Shown one piece after another: positions 1 to 10,100 of a stretch of DNA of 64,000 nucleotides (position 1 is its first letter; the number at the start of each line of letters is the position of its first letter). Below the pieces are notes generated by a model. The model was given only the letters and a program-made list of their open reading frames with translations, ran no database searches and was not told where the DNA came from. A program made the position numbers and the translations under genes. This DNA is from Saccharina japonica. Taxonomy: Eukaryota; Sar; Phaeophyceae; Laminariales; Laminariaceae. The stretch covers positions 13,077 through 77,076 of the forward strand of contig MEHQ01002658.1 of assembly GCA_008828725.1 (NCBI GenBank). The letters are read 5' to 3'.

Positions 1-248
1 GAGTCGTACGCTTTCTGCAGATCGATGAAGCACATGTACAGAGGGATTTTTCTCTCTCGTCCGAGTTCTTGTAATCGTCGTACTACGAACAGCATGTCGA
101 CTGTTGATCGTGTAGGACGAAAACCGCATTGTTCCTCAGGGAAGATGCCTCGGTCCTCGCAGTAGTTGCTGATACGGGATGCGACGATTTTCAACAACAC
201 TTTTCCTGCATGGGCAACAAGCGAAATCCCTCTGTAGTTGTTGCAATC
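1..248 (-). mobile_element. LINE reverse transcriptase fragment
   Basis: Read on the minus strand from 248 down to the window edge, one frame is open for 82 codons and carries the start of a non-LTR retrotransposon reverse transcriptase. Visible are NNYRGISL near the start, then an LxKIVASRI stretch, [12 protein letters not shown] in the middle, and [10 protein letters not shown] at the edge, which is RT motif A with its first catalytic Asp. The catalytic core beyond motif A lies outside the window. At 249 the frame stops matching RT and a different short repeat begins, so the copy is interrupted upstream. The family assignment is secure; the clade is not determinable from this piece. The absence of stops suggests a fairly young copy. 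Confidence 0.9.
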
Positions 249-320
249 AGGTGTGCTGGATGTCGACGGGTAGAAAGGAAGGTTTAATGGGAAGAACACA
301 CACACACTTACTGCGTGGAA
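249..320 (+). repeat. Short retroposon-like repeat with (AC)n tail
   Basis: The sequence GGTGTGCTGGATGTCGACGG followed by GTAGAAAG, a TTTAATG box and an (AC)n run recurs at about 6170-6240, 7400-7530, 8815-8915, 9470-9575 (inverted), 52875-52990, 58955-59145 and 63285-63465. Copies share a right end (...TTTAATGTGAAGA then AC or CAA repeats) and differ in left length. That is typical of 5'-truncated retroposons with a microsatellite tail. Here it abuts the reverse transcriptase fragment, probably as an insertion into it. No protein is encoded. Confidence 0.55.
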
Positions 321-436
321 TATGCATGCAAATAACAAATAACATCATCTATCTGCATCAATATGCCGAAAACATGAAAGAAAACGCAACTCAAAACGCC
401 AGCCGTTGTTGTTACGTCGCACGCACGTGTTCGTAA

Positions 437-606
437 AAATGTCGGGAGACTTGACTTTCAACCCTTGACAAAGACAGCAGATTTGCCTTGACATGCCGTG
501 GCTTGACACCAAACTACTAGGTTTTAGTGTGGAACACTTCGGCCCTACACCCTTGATGACAGTGCATGCATGTTTTGCCTTGCTTGACATGTCTCTTATT
601 ACTTAT
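437..606. mobile_element. Short TIR element, family G (ATGTCGGGAGAC)
   Basis: A GTCGGGAGAC left end, an interior with several CTTGACA and CCTTGACATGC boxes, and a GACATGTCTC right end define this copy. Related copies are at about 10463-10592 (inverted, incomplete) and 32317-32449, whose ends (ATGTCGGGAGAC and GTCTCCTGGCAT) are clear inverted repeats. No coding capacity. Confidence 0.5.
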
Positions 607-2610
607 TAATGACATCATTGGGGTTCGTAGAGCTCTCATCATGTTGTTGTATGAATCGTGTGTCGCAAGTCGCAAGACGCAACTTGTTTTGCAAAATATA
701 ACCGATGAAAAAATCTGCATATCGATAATGCATATTATGCATTATCGTCAGATTATATCTACGATCTGTCTCTTGGGCAGCTTCCCGCCAAACCAACGTA
801 TCACAACAAAAGGTATGCTAGGTGTGTACACCACCAGCAGTGTAGTAGTATACTCGTCGGGGAGGTCGCTGATATCACACCCCATCACGCAGCCCCACGC
901 GGCTCCTTCCAACAAGAGGCACAGTATATAGTCAGTACACCCCTCCTCCTGTATGTGGTGAACCAGGTCGCAGTACATCAAGCAGCACGAGCACCAACTA
1001 CTACCTGTTTTTTTGGTGTTTAACCGACAACAAGCAGTTCTACTCACCCTGGTCCATCACCATCTATCTGTTCTCAGTCGTCCGTGTGCTTGCGCGCATC
1101 ACAGCCAGGACGATGTACACTACCACCACCCTTGGTCATCCAAAGCGCCAAGGCTTAGCGCTCTTCTTGTGCGTGTGGATGCGTGGCGTCACCCGAATTC
1201 TTCCGGTGGCTTTGTACCTCGTTGTGTGGTTTGGGTGGGGGCTGCGGCAGCAACAACAAGCCGCGGCCACAACAACAGCAAAAACAACGACGACAACAAC
1301 AACAGCATCATCAGCACAACACGACGATCTTGACCATCACCATCACCGCGTTCTTCGTGAGCAGCAGGGGAACCCCAATGGCAGCGTTAGTCAGGTGAGA
1401 GGAGAGAAGACCGTACGTAGATGACCTATACGTAGAGCAGGGACACCACAGCAGCAGTATGGCAGTACGTGACAACAGCAGTAAGTAGTTAATAATCTCC
1501 TATTTTGGCTATACACGTATTATATAGTATAGGCTCGCGGGTGATTGTGATGTCATCGTTGAGCATATACTTCCGAAGTATATTGATGGACTATCATACA
1601 CCCGGTACCGGGTAAGATTAAGAGTGGCGTTCCTCGCTGTGAGCACAAACAAATGCTTATTAATAATAGCTGTACAATCTTGATTTTTAGAAAAAACTCA
1701 AGTCTGAAATTCTTACGTACGTAAACTCCAAAATGTCGGGTACTCTGCATACCTATGATATGCCCCCCGAATAATGACATTCCAGGTACTCAAGAACAAG
1801 GCTCCTTTTTAGTAATGGTCACAGAACCAAGACCCAGAGAAATTATCGTGCGTTGCAATGCACAGAAAGCAGAGCAGACAATGCCATGCCATATACGGTA
1901 GGCATGAATTACCCTGGTAGCAATCCAGATGTATGTGTGAGAGACAAACAAAAAAGACAAGAAAAGAGAAGAAAAGAAGACCAAAGAAAACGCGAAAAAA
2001 AAACACGGGACTTCCTTACGTACATACCAGGCTTTTTTGCTGTAATAATATTACACCCGAAGGAGTCCGAGTGACTTTCTTTGAAAATAAAATGCTCTGC
2101 AGATAGAGACGCGGTAACTCTCGATGATGTTCCATACACTATGCATTACACGCTGCTGGTGTCACATGCATGAATGCTTCGGAACAAGTCGATATAAGGC
2201 ATTCATCCACTCTTCTTCACGTACGAGCTTTTCGATCTGCCATGATAAAAGCAGTGTGCGGTACACATTATATGTATGCATATCCTGCGTATGTATATGC
2301 AACGTAATACTACCACCACCAGCAGTTGGAGGGTCACATAGCCCGTACGACCGGGTAGGTTCGATCAAGCGAGCACATGTCGAGTGGAGGCGATCACCTT
2401 TATTTCAGCTGCTTTATTACACGTCACCATTTGTTTATGTGTTCTTCTGACAGTTTCAGTTTCACCTTCGTAGCTGTTTGATATAACCGCACTCACGACT
2501 CATGACTCAGCATGACTGACCTGTGCACCTATTTCGGACCTCTTGCGAAGTTCTTCGTAGACTCATCCCAGAACAAATGTCGTAGCCATGGATAGGGTCT
2601 ATTTCATTTA
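607..2610. other. Non-coding stretch without recognised gene
   Basis: No open frame here looks like protein. A CAA/CAG-rich trinucleotide tract lies at about 1245-1320, and a purine-rich A/AG tract at about 1945-2000. The remainder resembles the surrounding intergenic DNA, with many GTAC and TAC-rich oligomers. Confidence 0.6.
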
Positions 2611-2817
2611 TTTTATTTTTTACATCCGTTTTATTGTCTCCGCCCTTCTTTTCTATCTCCACTAATACTCGTAACTCAGATTCGGGGTCACATTTTGTTT
2701 TCAGGCTCTTCCCCCTCCTCCCCCACTACGTACGTATGGTTCTTGCCTTTCATTTTTATCGCGAGACGACTTTTTCAGCCCTTTCTCTTCCCTCATCGAC
2801 TCGCATCGAACAGGCAT
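2611..2817 (-). mobile_element. SINE tail, headless copy
   Basis: This carries the family signature on the plus strand: CGCCCTTCTTTTCT, then CGTAACTCAGAT, then CCCCCACTACG, then TTTTTATCGCGAGA, then CTCATCGACTCGCATCGAA. It is the same order as in the full-length SINE at 4260-4608, but in reverse orientation. The tRNA-like head is missing, so the copy is 5' truncated as expected for a retroposed element. Confidence 0.8.
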
Positions 2818-2849
2818 AAAATACATAAATACAGCACAGCAGCCCATTT

Positions 2850-3898
2850 ACCGTACTAAAATGCGAGTAAACGCCCCCCCCCCCCCCGGACGGCCACTTT
2901 TCGAGGCTCGATAGACTCGCGTAAACGAAGAGGCGTCCATAACAGAACGAAAGCGTTTGAGGACAGCGCTCGTTTAAGGAGTTCCTTAGGCAGGACTGAG
3001 CCACGCTCCTACATAGCGATTTGCGCGTCGATACCTGCACCGGCGCTTCGACGCTTAGTGGGCAGAGGCAATCGTTCCTGGTTGGTGGAAAAATTTCCAA
3101 CGTGCGTGCCGTGGCCGCGCATTGTAGAGATGGCGAGGTCTAATGGTCATATGAGCTACCGCCTTGCACGCACATGAGTGTACACGCCCGCCGCCCCCCG
3201 CCCCGGCCGGACACGGAATTTTCGAGCTTCTATAGTCCATAACAAGAGGTGTGGCTAGGCCAGAAAGCGCGAAAGCGTGAGCTATACTAGCAAAATTCGA
3301 TGAAGATCGACGAGCGTTGGAAATGCTGACGGCTCTGCGGCGATAAAACTGGCAAGCACGAACCCGTAGTGTGGGGGCAGGAGGAGGAGAGCCCGCTTTG
3401 TGACTGCCGGATCTGGCTTACGACTGGTGGGTGTGTGTGTCTCAGCATTAAACTTCCTTCTAGAACCCGCGTCCGCATCCCAGCCAGCCACCTCCTGCGC
3501 CAGGTGGTGTCGCAGTGCCGATTCTCATGCCTAAAAAGCGTAACGCAAGTTCTGTGTCACACAACTACGACACAGAATGACGTGCATGGAGGAAGAGGGA
3601 CAGAAGTGCGAACAGAGTAGAGTAAATGGGCATCGAAGGGAGAAATAAGTGAAGTTTTTCGGACAGGCCTCGGTTTAAGAGACATCTGTCCAACAACACC
3701 CTTTTCGGCGCTGGTGACTCTTCTTTTGTTTTGGCTGTGGAGATATCGAACTCTAAAAGTCGGTCCAGCGGGAGAGCGGGGGGTGTACTGCATGTTGTTG
3801 CTTGGCCTTAGCGAAGTGCTTTGGGCCTTGACCACGCATCCTTTCGAGAGCGGGGCAGGGGAGGGGGGGGGGGCGTTTACTCGCATTATTACGGTATA
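2850..3898. mobile_element. Non-autonomous DNA transposon of about 1 kb, long inverted ends
   Basis: The left end reads AATGCGAGTAAACGCC followed by a C run of about 14. The right end is its inverted counterpart, a G run followed by GGCGTTTACTCGCATT. Inside are further C/G-rich segments (about 3190-3210 and 3840-3870) but no transposase-like frame. A target-site duplication could not be recognised with confidence. Related C/G-run boundaries occur near 14740-14990. Confidence 0.55.
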
Positions 3899-3950
3899 TA
3901 CAGCCGCACAGTACACCTGCATGCAGTATTAATGGTACAAGAAGCAGTAC

Positions 3951-4031
3951 ACCACTCTGTCCCGAAATATAAACATATTTTACACATTCATAGTTAATAA
4001 AATGGGTGTTTATATTTCGGGGCAGAGTGGT
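3951..4031. mobile_element. 80-bp palindromic MITE, family F
   Basis: ACCACTCTGTCCCGAAATAT at the left is mirrored by ATATTTCGGGGCAGAGTGGT at the right, enclosing about 40 bp of A/T-rich loop. A second copy lies at 53078-53159 with ACCACTCTGACCCG ends flanked by TA on both sides. This fits a miniature element with TA target preference. Confidence 0.7.
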
Positions 4032-4259
4032 ATGTTTAGTATACGGTATTAATACACAAACTGTATACATATAATACGTATATACTACATACATCAGTAA
4101 CTAACTGCTGTGGAGGTATTCAGCCATCGCAGTAGTAACAAAACAGTAGTGGGAGCCAAGTTTTTTCAAGGGCCTCTTCTCACAAAAAGTGCACAGCGAA
4201 GAGCAGCTTAGTTGGTTGCGGAGCATTTGCGAGCTAGAATCGAATAATGGAGAGCAGAG

Positions 4260-4608
4260 GCCGGTCGCCCCGGTAGAGTAGTGGTCAGCTTCAAAGACTA
4301 CTATCATTGGTACCCAGGATCGAATCCCACCGTGGTGAGAGATTTTGTCTTTATTTGAAAAAATGAAAAGGAACCAATTGCTGAGAGCGCCTTCGTGGCG
4401 TGGGTAGGCGGAATCCGACGCAAGTCGACGAGGGAAGAAAGTGCTGAAATCTTCTAGCGATAAAAAAGCAAGGCAAGAACCGTAGTGGGGGAGGAGGGAG
4501 AATAGCCTACTTTGTGACCCCGGATCTGAGTTACGACTAAGAAGGAGAGAGAAAGGAAGGGCGAAGATAATAAATGGGATGGAGAAAAAAAAAAAAAAAA
4601 AAAAAAAA
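4260..4608 (+). mobile_element. Full-length tRNA-derived SINE
   Basis: The element begins GCCGGTCGCCCCGGTAGAG and shows a pol III type B box (GGATCGAATCC at about 4317). A body follows with GGCGGAATCCGACGCAAGTC, CTAGCGATAAAAAAGC, GTGACCCCGGATCTGAGTTA and AAGGGCGAAGATAATAAATG. It ends in a run of about 25 A. A tRNA-like head, an unrelated body and a poly(A) tail are the structure of a SINE. About eleven other copies or fragments of the same body occur in the window in both orientations, with at least three different head sequences. It was presumably mobilised by a LINE; the partner is not identified. Confidence 0.88.
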
Positions 4609-4619
4609 GAGGGGAGCAT

Positions 4620-5410
4620 CTACTATTAATAATTAATAATATACGTCTTGTATATTCTTCTCCCTCTTTCGCTAAATTAATTAATTGTACGTGTACCCCC
4701 CCCATACCACGAACAACCTATGCTATACCTACCAGTATAAGTCAAATAATGGATGGAAAGACGAACAGTTGAGACATACCCACTTTATTATGGGGTTATT
4801 GAAATTACCAGTATTCGAAAAAAGAAAAAAACATTTTCACGAATACTACTGACTGTAATGAAGAAAGAGAGCCACTGACACACTGATGACAGGGTATTGT
4901 TCCGAAGGTCGTCCAGACATGGATGCGTGATGGGTGGATGGATGGGTAGATTTTCACGAAATTTCTCCAAGAATATATTGCCCTGCAGCTTGGTGGAACA
5001 AATCTGCTCCGCATGTTATTATGTGTGAGGCCCGAACAAAAACTTAACCCCGCACCAAAGTAACAGCGACAAAAAACAACAAACCGCGAGAGAGAACGAT
5101 GCATCAAGAGATCAACCAAGAAGCATGCATAAAGCATGTGGAACCGCTGTTTTGTTATGTTTATTGTTGTTGTTTGTTGTTTGGTGTTTTTCCAGAAAAG
5201 GACACCCCGTTCGTGTGGGCGTTCAATCAACACAGACGACATGCTTCTCGAGTCAGTCGTCATCGCTCGTATAGTGCGTGCGACGAGTAACTGATATTTG
5301 TGGTGTCATATTTTTATGATATTATATACCTGGGGTACTTATTTACCTGTCGGATTCATACTTCTTGTTGTGAAATTTTGTACTGAATAGATACCAGATA
5401 CCAGATAGGT
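4620..5410. other. Non-coding stretch without recognised feature
   Basis: Frames here are short and overlap on both strands, and none resembles a protein family. A short GGATGGATGGATGG tract lies at about 4932-4946. Nothing else distinct was seen. Confidence 0.5.
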
Positions 5411-5419
5411 CGGGAATAT

Positions 5420-5905
5420 TCTAAAAAGACCAAAGGTTATGGTACCACTTTGTGGCTCGTTCATAATCTTATCAGCAACATAGTGCCAAAGAAAATGGGT
5501 GTACCCCTCGTATGGAGCATAAAGTTGGCCACTATGTTCCCCAAGATTGAAAAATCCAACAAAAAGGGGTGTCTCGTCATCATCTGACCCCTGAGATGAT
5601 GCCAGGCACAATACGCCATTATCTTGGTTGGCTCTTTTATTGTTCCGCAAATATATACGATAATACATGCCTTGCACTATATACGAGAACGATACGTATA
5701 ATATGTACGTATGACGTACACCGAGTACGTATACGAAAACGATACGTACCATATTTTGAATACATACGAGTATTATGTTGCTTTGGCCATAGGCACTGCT
5801 GCTGCACAGCCTTTATCTTTGTTTGCCGATATAAAAATCGGGAAGAAAAAAGAGCCACAAAGTGGTACGATAACGTTTGGTCTTACACTTACTTTTGGTA
5901 GTTTT
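5420..5905. repeat. Inverted repeat pair, about 40-bp arms
   Basis: AAAGACCAAAGGTTATGGTA then CCACTTTGTGGCTC at 5423-5460 is mirrored at about 5846-5892 (GAGCCACAAAGTGG then ACGTTTGGTCTT). The interior has a small hairpin around GATGATGAC/GTCATCATC and no coding frame. The arrangement suggests a degraded TIR element; no target duplication was recognised. Confidence 0.45.
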
Positions 5906-5930
5906 TAAGCAAAAACTGAAGCAAACTCTA

Positions 5931-6145
5931 CGATTTTTTTTTGTTTTTTTGTCCATCCCATTTATTGTCTTCGCCCTTCTTTTCTCTCTCCCTCTTTAGT
6001 CGTAACTCAGATCCGGGGTCACTAAGTAGGTTCTTCTCCCCCCTCCCCACTACGGTACTTGCCTTGCATTTTTATCGCGAGAAGATTTCAGCACTCTCTT
6101 CCCTCGTCGACTTGCGTCGGATTCTGCCTACCCATCTACTGCGAA
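5931..6145 (-). mobile_element. SINE tail, headless copy
   Basis: A T-rich start (the complement of the A tail) is followed by CCCATTTATTGTCTTCGCCC, CGTAACTCAGATCCGGGGTC, TTTTTATCGCGAGAAG and the CGTCGACTTGCGTCGGATTC block. The order and orientation match the reverse complement of the 4260-4608 element. The head is absent. Confidence 0.82.
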
Positions 6146-6569
6146 AGCACTACTTTGTACTACTGGATACTGGATGTGCTGGATGTCGACGCATACTCTC
6201 GTAGGAATAAGGAGTTTCATGTGAAGAATACACGCACGACCTATCTATCTATGGACCTACGTACAGCAGTATGTATGCATCATATATATACGTATGATAC
6301 GAGATTGTGAAGTGCTGTGTGTGCTCTCCCTATTAATAGTACAAAACAAGCTTTATAAACAAATTGTTGAGACCCCAGAAAAATAAGAAAATGCTTTACG
6401 ACGAAGAAAAAGTTTTTCTGTGTACACACCATAATAATGCATTGATGAGCCTCGTGTTTATTTTTGTTGTCTTTTTTTCCAGTATTCGATTTATTTTCTT
6501 CGTCCTTTTTTCTCTGATGGTTCCCCACTATATACAGACTTCCCTACTCCCTACGACAGTACGGCACAC

Positions 6570-6657
6570 TTAACCCCTTAAGAACTGGTCCCATGTATTT
6601 GGGGACAAACTACTCGGAATTAGTGTGGGATAATGTTTTCAGTTCTGAATGGATTAA
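6570..6657. mobile_element. piggyBac-like MITE flanked by TTAA (family C)
   Basis: TTAA is followed by CCCCTTAAGAACTGGTCC. The other end is the inverse, TTCAGTTCTGAATGG followed by TTAA. The core is GGGGACAAACTACTCGGAAT then TAGTGTGGGA. TTAA on both sides and ends starting CCC are the signature of piggyBac-superfamily miniature elements. Relatives are at 18050-18213 (two in tandem), 18357-18444, 40040-40122 and 54067-54163. Confidence 0.8.
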
Positions 6658-6939
6658 TAAGAAACAGGCTCATAAGAAATCCAGCCTGGACCAGATTTTC
6701 TGTTTATTAGGTGTCCTATACTGTACTGTATATACAGGCAGTAGTCCTAACTCAGATCCGTGGTCACATCTTGTAGCACGTAATTGATGTTGTAGCTCAT
6801 ACCGTAGCACACACTGCTTGCTGTCCGTTGCAATGTATTATCGCGATGTGATGCGCTTCGTACTACCTCTCCTGGTATCTCACGATCTCGCGATGATGCA
6901 AAACGCTACTCGTATTACTATCTTGTACGGCTATGGCAG

Positions 6940-7104
6940 GGGATCTTGTTCTTCGCGTACGGTATGGAGGAGGAGACGAAGGCCCACTACATAAGAGAGG
7001 CGTTCGTATCTGCGCGTCGCATCAAGTCCCTGAATCCCACAGTGAACATTACCCTCGTCACCAACCCGGGCCTGACACCAGACATCACCGGAGCCTTCGA
7101 CCTG
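6940..7104 (+). CDS. Glycosyltransferase-like gene, first visible exon
   Basis: The exon runs from an acceptor ending GGCAG at 6939 to a GTGAGA donor at 7105. It is 55 codons, phase 0 at both ends. It encodes GILFFAYGMEEETKAHY, a helix with SARRIKSLNP, then NITLVTNP. That is the first beta-alpha-beta unit of a sugar-nucleotide transferase, in which an LK/NP helix precedes a V.TN strand. The frame stays open upstream to about 6808 with no ATG, so the boundary at 6940 is the best splice site rather than a proven one. Confidence 0.72.
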
Positions 7105-10100
7105 GTGAGAATTTTGCGTACATACACTACCGGCCCTCTCATAAGAAAGTACCCCACGAGAAACTCAGCCTAAACACTACGAGGGAAATAAGAAAGTCGA
7201 CAGCTACTATACTGAAGTTAGTGTGGGACACATCCCTTCCTTTCTCAAATAAGAAAGTCAGCCTAAGCCCGATTTCTGGTTTCTTTATGAGCGGGCCGGT
7301 ACTGTATGATATAAACCGCTGTATGTCGCAGTCAATGCCGGACACTGCCGTGCCTGTCGTACATGGAATCGCAGTTGTGTCTACTCTAATCACTGCCTTA
7401 CACTGTGTTCATAGTATCTCTGTGTCATGGTTTTGTGATCACAGAGCTTTATCTCTCTATATAGGAGGAAAAATCGGTGCGGACACTGGGTGTGCTGTTT
7501 GTTTGACGCGGGTAAAAAGAACGGTGTAATCTGAATAACACACACACCATATAAGAAACAAAAAAGCTGGTCCACAGGCTGGAAATGATATTTCAGAATG
7601 GCTGCGTCCTATACACTACAATCAGAATAAGAATGCTCCAGAATTCGTGTTTTCCTGTGAATCTCAGCCCGACTTTCTTATTGCTCATTTCTTACCCATT
7701 TTACGTACTACGTAGGTGTCCTGTACTACTACTACTGTACGCAATAGTTTAGTTTATTCGCCATATTTTGAGATTGACACAACGCACGCACATCGTCGGA
7801 TGGCACACACACATGCTAATAACAATATACCACACTATAATAATATGCATGCATGCCATCGGTGTGACTATTAATAGTGGATTGAACATGTCAAACTGCC
7901 TGCTGCGGTGTAAAAAATTAGCTTCCATGGAGGAAGTAAAATCTTACTTCACTTCCATGGAAAATTTACTTCCGTGGAAGTAAAAAAAAATTCATGGAAG
8001 TAAATTTACTCCTCCATGGAACTAAAAAACTTCCATGCAACTTAAAAATTTCCCTACTTCCATCAATGGAAGTAAATTTACTTGCATGCTTGCATGGCAC
8101 TTTACTTCCATGGAAACGTCCATGGAAGTCAAGAGTAGTTTTTTCCATGGAGGAAGCAATTTTGTGTGAGGAGGGCCTTTGGCCACTAGACAGCTGGAGT
8201 GTGAGCACGCTACACGGTTTTCAATAACTGGTCCACATTTTGGTAATCGGGATGGGCCTAATTATGGGTGGGCCAGTGTACCAAAGGTTGTATCAGGGGG
8301 TGCTCCCCTTGCTTCCATATTTTACTTTAGTTTAATGGAAGTAAAAAACTTCCATGGAAGCTGAATTTGCTTCAACTTCCATGGAAGCTAAATTTACTTC
8401 CATGATAGTGAAACAAACTTCCATGGAAGTTGAATTTACTTCCATAGAGGAAGTAAAAAAGAAGTAAAAAACTTATACTTCGTATGGGTTTTTCACTTCC
8501 ATCATATATATATGGAAGTGAAAACTAACTTCCATGGCAACTTCCGTGGAAGTAAACTCATAAAAAAGCAAATAATGTGGGAGATCGCCCGGTGGTTTAC
8601 GTGTTGCAAAACTCGAATAAAGCATGTCCATCACCACCGAGGTACGTTAGATACCACACCCCGTCACAGCAAACCATCCCGGGTGATGGCAAAAAGCAAA
8701 ACGCGATTTGGCTATCCCTCGGGGTGTGGTTTCTTTTACGTCATCAGAGACGGCATTTCGATCTCGTACACCATACCAGGTAGATTCGTAGAGCGTGCAT
8801 CTCTCTCTTCAGGATGAAGAGAGTCACCAGCACGGACACCAGCAGTGGGGGGTGTAGAGGTGCTGGATGTCGGTGGGTAGATATGACGGTTTCGTGCGCA
8901 TAACACGCACCAACGATACACAGCAGATAGATGGAGCAGCTCGAGACCTGTGTTACAACTACCGTAAGGTTTGTACACACGGGTATCCACACTGACTGCC
9001 AGATTAAGAAGGCGATGTGTAAGGTTTCGGCTCAGGCGGCTTTCAATACGACGGCCCGAACTACATGCAGCAGCAGTATGACACCACCAAATTCCTGCAG
9101 AGCAGCAGTTAGCTGAAGTGCAGACGCCGTCGTCTATATACGGTGTAGTGCCGGTTGCCGCCATATACGTAGTGCCGGTATTGTTGACGGGCGCATAGTA
9201 CCGGCACTATGGAGGCGCCACTACTACAGTACAGGACCCCTAATAAGAAGCAGGCTAATAAGAAAGCCAGGCTGGTATTTAGAGGATAATAAGAAATTCG
9301 GGATTCGTTATCTTGAAATTAGTGTAGAAAGCACCCTCTCTCAGGTAAGAAAGCCAGCCTGGACCAGATTTCCTGTTTCTTATTAGGTGTCCTGTACTGT
9401 ACTGCTGTATACGTCCTCCATCCCAGAGGTGTGTGTCCTTTTTCTTCCCACCCGTGTTTGTTTGTGTTCTTCACATTAAACTGTTGGTTCTAGTCGAAAT
9501 TCAGCACACCCAGTGTCCGTGCCGATATGTATCTTATGCGTACTGCAGTAGTAGTAGTACATAGAGAGATAGACGACAAGTTATTATGTGGTAACAACAC
9601 CAGACACAGCAGCAGAGATACTACGTTGTAATGCAAGTGTAATGCTACTACTAGTTGTATGTATGGGGTGTGACCCTCCAAAAAAAACAATTAATAAAAC
9701 GACTTGGCTTTTGGCCTCCCGCAAAAGTTGAAAAGTTTCGCGCCCGTCCGTCCAGACCGGCAAACTATTATTCCTATTCTTCCCAGCCTATCTCGAATAG
9801 TCCACAAACGATTTACGATCTTTTTCTCATCATCTCGGTGGTTAAAAAAAACGTGAAAAAACGTGAAAAAGTTTTGGATACGTACCTTTTCGTACAGAGT
9901 TAAACGGCAAACGGCGCATCTGCTTTGACTACGTACACAGCAGTAGTAATCAGCTGGTAGTAATACCCCAACGGTCCTTACATATTTTTCTACAGTACAG
10001 CAGTAGGTTAACCTACTGTAGTAAAACTGCTATATAATAATAAGCGGTATCTGTGTACGAGTATCATATATGTAAAACTGAATGTAAGCCGTATAGGCCG

